Shown here: one piece after another, positions 32,954 to 35,647 of the stretch
How the letters are laid out: every line of letters begins with the position of its first letter
Numbering within the stretch: the first letter of the stretch is position 1
Source of the DNA: CAYOLL01 sp964404765 [NCBI: uncultured Gemmatimonadota bacterium]
GTDB lineage: Bacteria > 4572-55
NCBI GenBank assembly: GCA_964404765.1
Contig: CAYOLL010000053.1
Span: forward strand, 1 to 35,647
DNA: 35,647 bases
Reading direction: 5' to 3'
The notes under the pieces: generated by a model
The model's database searches: none
Told to the model about the DNA's origin: nothing
The model's input: the letters and a program-made list of their open reading frames with translations, nothing else
Made by a program: the position numbers and the translations under genes

Positions 32954-33049
32954 GGCATAAGTTCGTGTGAACTTTAGATACCCACTTTCAAGAAAGTGGG
33001 TATCTGGGCGTGGTTAAATCATCCGAAAAAGTTCACACGAATTTATGCC
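32954..33049. repeat. 96-bp nested foldback element upstream of the antitoxin gene
   Basis: Outer arms 32954-32975 and 33028-33049 are reverse complements with one mismatch in 22. Inside is a perfect 13-bp hairpin, 32976-32988 and 32993-33005, with loop CAAG. It ends 13 nt before the antitoxin ATG at 33063. It has no ORF; it is probably a non-autonomous mobile element or a structured leader. Confidence 0.7.
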
Positions 33050-33062
33050 GTCAAGCATTAGT

Positions 33063-33389
33063 ATGTCCACATTGATCGCATATCCGGTAAAATTCATCAC
33101 CGACGGTAAGGGAAAACGCCAGGAAGTGGTTGTTCCTTTTCAGGTTTGGAAAAATCTAACCGCCGAGTTGGAAGAATTGCGCGAAAAGCAAAGAATTTTA
33201 CTGGGCCTGCGCCAGGCCTGTCGCCAAGCAAAGGCGCAGGAAAGAGGCGCACTGTCTGAACAAGATTTGGCTGAGCCCAATCGTAAGCGGAAAGCCGTCG
33301 CCTCGATTGAGCAAATCCTCGAATTAACGCGCTCATCATCGAGTTCATGGGCGGAAAGCGTTATCGCGGATCTGGAAAACCGCGTATGA
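33063..33389 (+). CDS. Antitoxin-like protein paired with decayed VapC
   Basis: 108 residues. The start at 33063 (MSTLIAYPVKFITDGKGKRQEVVVP) is preferred; an earlier in-frame start overlaps the foldback repeat. The N-terminal part with PxxxWKNLTAELEELREKQRILLGLRQACRQAK resembles short antitoxins found before PIN toxins; the C-terminal part (ASIEQILELTRSSSSSWAESVIADLE) looks like a second small motif. The stop overlaps the toxin start as ATGA, the normal layout of such pairs. Since the toxin is broken, the antitoxin may be a leftover or act on toxins elsewhere. Confidence 0.6.
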   Translation: MSTLIAYPVKFITDGKGKRQEVVVPFQVWKNLTAELEELREKQRILLGLRQACRQAKAQERGALSEQDLAEPNRKRKAVASIEQILELTRSSSSSWAESVIADLENRV

Positions 33390-33692
33390 CCTACTTTTCG
33401 ATACGTCGGCATTGATCAAGATTTATCACCAGCTTTGGTAATTTACAAGGGCGCAGAAACGATCTACATTTTCGAGTTGGCGCGCGTCGAGTTTATTGCC
33501 GGAGTTTATCGCAAATTTCGGGAAAGAGAGATCAATCGGGCGGCGCTTCATGCGGTGATTCCAAAATTTACGGATGACCTACGGAATCGTTACCAGGTCG
33601 TCAATTTTTCATCGCTGGTTTTGGACAAAGCGCAGAGCCCGATTCAGCAGTTAGGCGAGAAGCATTCTCTGCGAGCTTTAGGTACTATGTGA
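33386..33692 (+). pseudogene. vapC: VapC-type PIN-domain toxin, frameshifted and truncated
   Basis: From ATG 33386 the first frame gives MTYF then shifts. Adding one T to the T4 run 33395-33398 restores MTYFFDTSALIKIYHQ, the PIN start with its first acidic residue. A stop and a small deletion follow (about 33430-33440), and then another frame gives GAETIYIFELARVEFIAGVYRKFREREIN...SLVLDKAQSPIQQLGEKHSLRALG, typical of VapC. It ends at TGA 33690-33692, just where family members continue with a D(A/T)IQLA segment. So it has at least two lesions plus loss of about 35-40 C-terminal residues. PIN toxins cleave RNA; this one should be inactive. Confidence 0.8.
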
Positions 33693-34567
33693 ACTCCTAT
33701 CTTCAGCGTGGCTTTACTTTTTGTCTGCAAAATCAGATGGCGGTTGGGCTCAATGCCATAATCTATCTGCTGTTGATGGGATTAACATACGGCGCTTTCC
33801 ACCTGGCTGGAATCCCCGATTTAACGGAAATTATTCGGTTCGATGAGCCGACACAGCAAACAATCGAACAAATTCTTTATCGTATTGACACTTTGGATAG
33901 AATACCATTTATTCGCTTTAGCGGCTACACCCTTGGCATTTTTCTGATGGGTTCTTTGGGGTTAGTCTTTACTGCCGGCGGCACATTGGGGCAGGTCGTA
34001 TCGCCACGAACCGGGTTGCAACAATTTCAGCAAACCGGCGTCGAATACTTCGACCCCTTTTTAAAAATTATCGGGCTGACCGGCTTCTTTTTGCTAATCG
34101 GCGTGACGTTGGACGGCGGTTTGATGCTCGGTCTGAGTTGGCTATTGAGCGTGACGATTGGCCAGGTGAATTTTGGCGTATTTACGGTTTTATGGAGCCT
34201 GATTTTTTTAGCAAATCTGGTTGTCTACGCGCTGTTGCTCCTGATCTTCTTTATGATTACCATGTACGCGCTGGCAGATTATGCGCGCCAGGCGAATACG
34301 GCAAGGAAAATATGCCGGAACATCCTGCGTTTTAGCTTAAAAAATTTCGCCGGCATCCTGGCGATAACTTTTTGTGGGATTATCATCCAGTTCGCCCCGA
34401 CAGTAGCGGCCGGCGTGATTTTTGGTGTCTTTGATTTATTTCTGCCGCATTCTGTCGTTGGCGCATTTGAGTCATTAACCACGGCCTACATTTCCGGTTT
34501 TGCGACTGTATTCTGGCTGGTTACTCCCTATTATCACTTATCAGAGAAATCCGATGCAACGATTTAA
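33689..34567 (+). CDS. Multi-pass membrane protein, unknown function
   Basis: 292 residues from GTG 33689, which overlaps the pseudogene stop; an ATG at 33737 is another choice, and neither has a clear ribosome site. About six hydrophobic helices are seen, with a soluble-looking loop at about 45-75. The layout resembles DUF4013-like proteins, but the family is not certain. The end overlaps the next gene by 14 nt, so they are likely coupled. The start lies at the truncation point of vapC, so the original N-terminus or promoter may have been changed by that event. Confidence 0.65.
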   Translation: MNSYLQRGFTFCLQNQMAVGLNAIIYLLLMGLTYGAFHLAGIPDLTEIIRFDEPTQQTIEQILYRIDTLDRIPFIRFSGYTLGIFLMGSLGLVFTAGGTLGQVVSPRTGLQQFQQTGVEYFDPFLKIIGLTGFFLLIGVTLDGGLMLGLSWLLSVTIGQVNFGVFTVLWSLIFLANLVVYALLLLIFFMITMYALADYARQANTARKICRNILRFSLKNFAGILAITFCGIIIQFAPTVAAGVIFGVFDLFLPHSVVGAFESLTTAYISGFATVFWLVTPYYHLSEKSDATI

Positions 34568-35561
34568 CTTTAACCTGAAAATCGGGCTAAGCATTGCCGC
34601 CAGCATCGCCTTTCTCTACCTGGCCATGCGCCAAATTGAATTTAGCCGGTTGTGGGGATTTGTCAAAACAGCCAACTATTGGTATTTTATTCCGGCTGTT
34701 ACGGTTGTACCGCTTTCCTTTGTTATACGCGCCTTCCGCTGGCGCTATCTGCTTAGACCGCTTAAATGGCCCGCCTATACCAGCGCTTATCATGCCGTCG
34801 CCATTGCCTTCCTGATTAACAATATTTTTCCGCTGCGTTTGGGTGAATTTGCTCGTGCCTATGTTATTGGCGAAAAAGAAAATATGAGCAAAGCCGGCGC
34901 ATTTGCCACCGTTATCTGGGAACGTGTTTTTGACGGCTTTATGCTGATTCCTTATTTTATTCTACTATGCTTTTTGCCGTTTGATATCCCGGCTACACTT
35001 AAAACAGGCACCTGGATGTTAATGGGATTTTTTGCCGGAGTTGCGGGTGTTTTGATCGGATTAGCCTTCATGCGGGAGGGAACCGCGCGGATAATCTATC
35101 GCTTAGTCAAGTTGTTACCGGCTCGGCTGCAGCAGACAACAAATATGTTTATCGGAATGCTGTTAAGCGGCATTGATACCGTCAAAAATCCGCGAGCGAT
35201 ACTGCCCATTATCGGCCTTAGCTTTGTGGTGACGCTATGCCTGTTTCTGAATTTGAAATTTGCGGTCACCGCTTTTTTTGGGGACAGTTTGCACTGGACA
35301 AGCAGCATCCTCATATTTGTTGGACTTAATTTTGCAGTTTTGTTGCCGGCAACGCCGGGCTATGTGGGGACTTTTCATGCCGCCTGCGTTTTTGCGCTTA
35401 AGCAGTTTGGCGTTGATGAAAGCCAGGCGTTTGGTTTTGCGCTCGTTTATCACGCCGCCAACTACATTCCCAGCACACTGCCAGGCTTGATTAGCCTGCT
35501 TAGCCAGAACATATCGCTCCGGCAAATCCGGGCCGATGCAAATTCCGAAAAGCTGTCTTAG
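34554..35561 (+). CDS. Lysylphosphatidylglycerol synthase transmembrane / flippase-like (UPF0104) family protein
   Basis: 335 residues. ATG 34554 is preferred over an in-frame TTG at 34500; it overlaps the upstream gene by 14 nt. About eight helices. Family marks: FSRLWGFV..ANYWYFIPA, RAFRWRYLLRPL, FLINNIFPLRLGEFARAYVIG, ATVIWERVFDGFML, and the C-terminal LPATPGYVGTFHAACVFALKQFGV. The family includes MprF-type flippase domains and AglD-like proteins; there is no synthase domain here, so a role in moving a lipid-linked molecule across the membrane is plausible, with substrate unknown. Confidence 0.88.
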   Translation: MQRFNFNLKIGLSIAASIAFLYLAMRQIEFSRLWGFVKTANYWYFIPAVTVVPLSFVIRAFRWRYLLRPLKWPAYTSAYHAVAIAFLINNIFPLRLGEFARAYVIGEKENMSKAGAFATVIWERVFDGFMLIPYFILLCFLPFDIPATLKTGTWMLMGFFAGVAGVLIGLAFMREGTARIIYRLVKLLPARLQQTTNMFIGMLLSGIDTVKNPRAILPIIGLSFVVTLCLFLNLKFAVTAFFGDSLHWTSSILIFVGLNFAVLLPATPGYVGTFHAACVFALKQFGVDESQAFGFALVYHAANYIPSTLPGLISLLSQNISLRQIRADANSEKLS

Positions 35562-35576
35562 CTTCATTGCAAAACC

Positions 35577-35590
35577 GGAGTAGCAAACTT
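35577..35590 (+). repeat. Half-site of the GGAGTAGCAAA repeat
   Basis: GGAGTAGCAAACTT matches 13 of 14 bases of 12325-12338. It lacks the inverted partner seen there and runs directly into the end repeat at 35593, so it looks like a truncated copy. Confidence 0.45.
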
Positions 35591-35592
35591 CA

Positions 35593-35647
35593 GGTAATTG
35601 CTCAAAAAGCGTGGGTAACCTTGCGAAGGCTTTACTGCAAAACTTGT
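35593..35647 (+). repeat. 55-bp interspersed repeat, right copy (uninterrupted, runs to window end)
   Basis: 35595-35647 is an exact reverse complement of 84-136. The preceding GG matches CC at 294-295 beyond the left insertion. It continues past the window, so full length is unknown. Confidence 0.85.

Overview
The window looks like chromosomal DNA from an uncultured FCB-group bacterium (Fibrobacterota-Chlorobiota-Bacteroidota and relatives, for example candidate phylum KSB1 or Calditrichota). The main reasons are a giant secreted protein ending in a type IX secretion (T9SS, type A) sorting domain, a tail-fibre-like Peptidase_S74 protein, a propeller/Y_Y_Y hybrid sensor kinase, and many short foldback repeats between genes. 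This placement is inference; no rRNA or tRNA gene was seen.

Layout. Positions 1-1039 hold no convincing gene. They contain stacked repeats: a 55-bp repeat interrupted by a 142-bp MITE-like element, a terminator-like hairpin, and a 235-bp foldback element with perfect 22-bp ends. Positions 1040-10462 encode a cell-surface pair: the S74 protein and a 2540-residue LamG/T9SS protein, ending at a strong terminator. Positions 10751-19693 are on the minus strand: phosphatidylserine decarboxylase, a Cys-rich zinc-ribbon-like protein, a two-kinase hybrid sensor, a di-haem peroxidase lipoprotein, a RimI-like acetyltransferase and a dolichol-phosphate-mannose-synthase-like glycosyltransferase.

From 19938 onward everything is on the plus strand. 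Thioredoxin, agmatinase and xisI form a tight operon. They are followed by an accessory patch (21.5-24.3 kb) of small, partly AT-rich and partly broken genes: a truncated antitoxin-like ORF, a lipoprotein, a membrane protein, a second xisI reduced to its last 23 codons, a pair of tiny conserved-looking proteins, and a frameshifted Cys-rich gene. Core metabolism resumes with an ALDH7-type aldehyde dehydrogenase, an SDR protein lacking the catalytic YxxxK pair, and the E2 and E3 subunits of a 2-oxoacid dehydrogenase complex. YggL-like and Uma2-like genes lie between E2 and E3, and no E1 gene is visible. The last part holds a four-helix membrane protein, an antitoxin with a decayed VapC toxin, and two membrane proteins, the second a lysylphosphatidylglycerol-synthase-type flippase-like protein.

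The most notable signals are structural. The exact inverted 53-bp repeat at both window ends gives an empty-site comparison for a mobile insertion. Two distant 33-bp palindromes differ by a compensatory base pair. A xisI remnant differs from the intact gene only at synonymous sites. Several decayed toxin-antitoxin-type genes are present. No complete new multi-gene defence system could be demonstrated.
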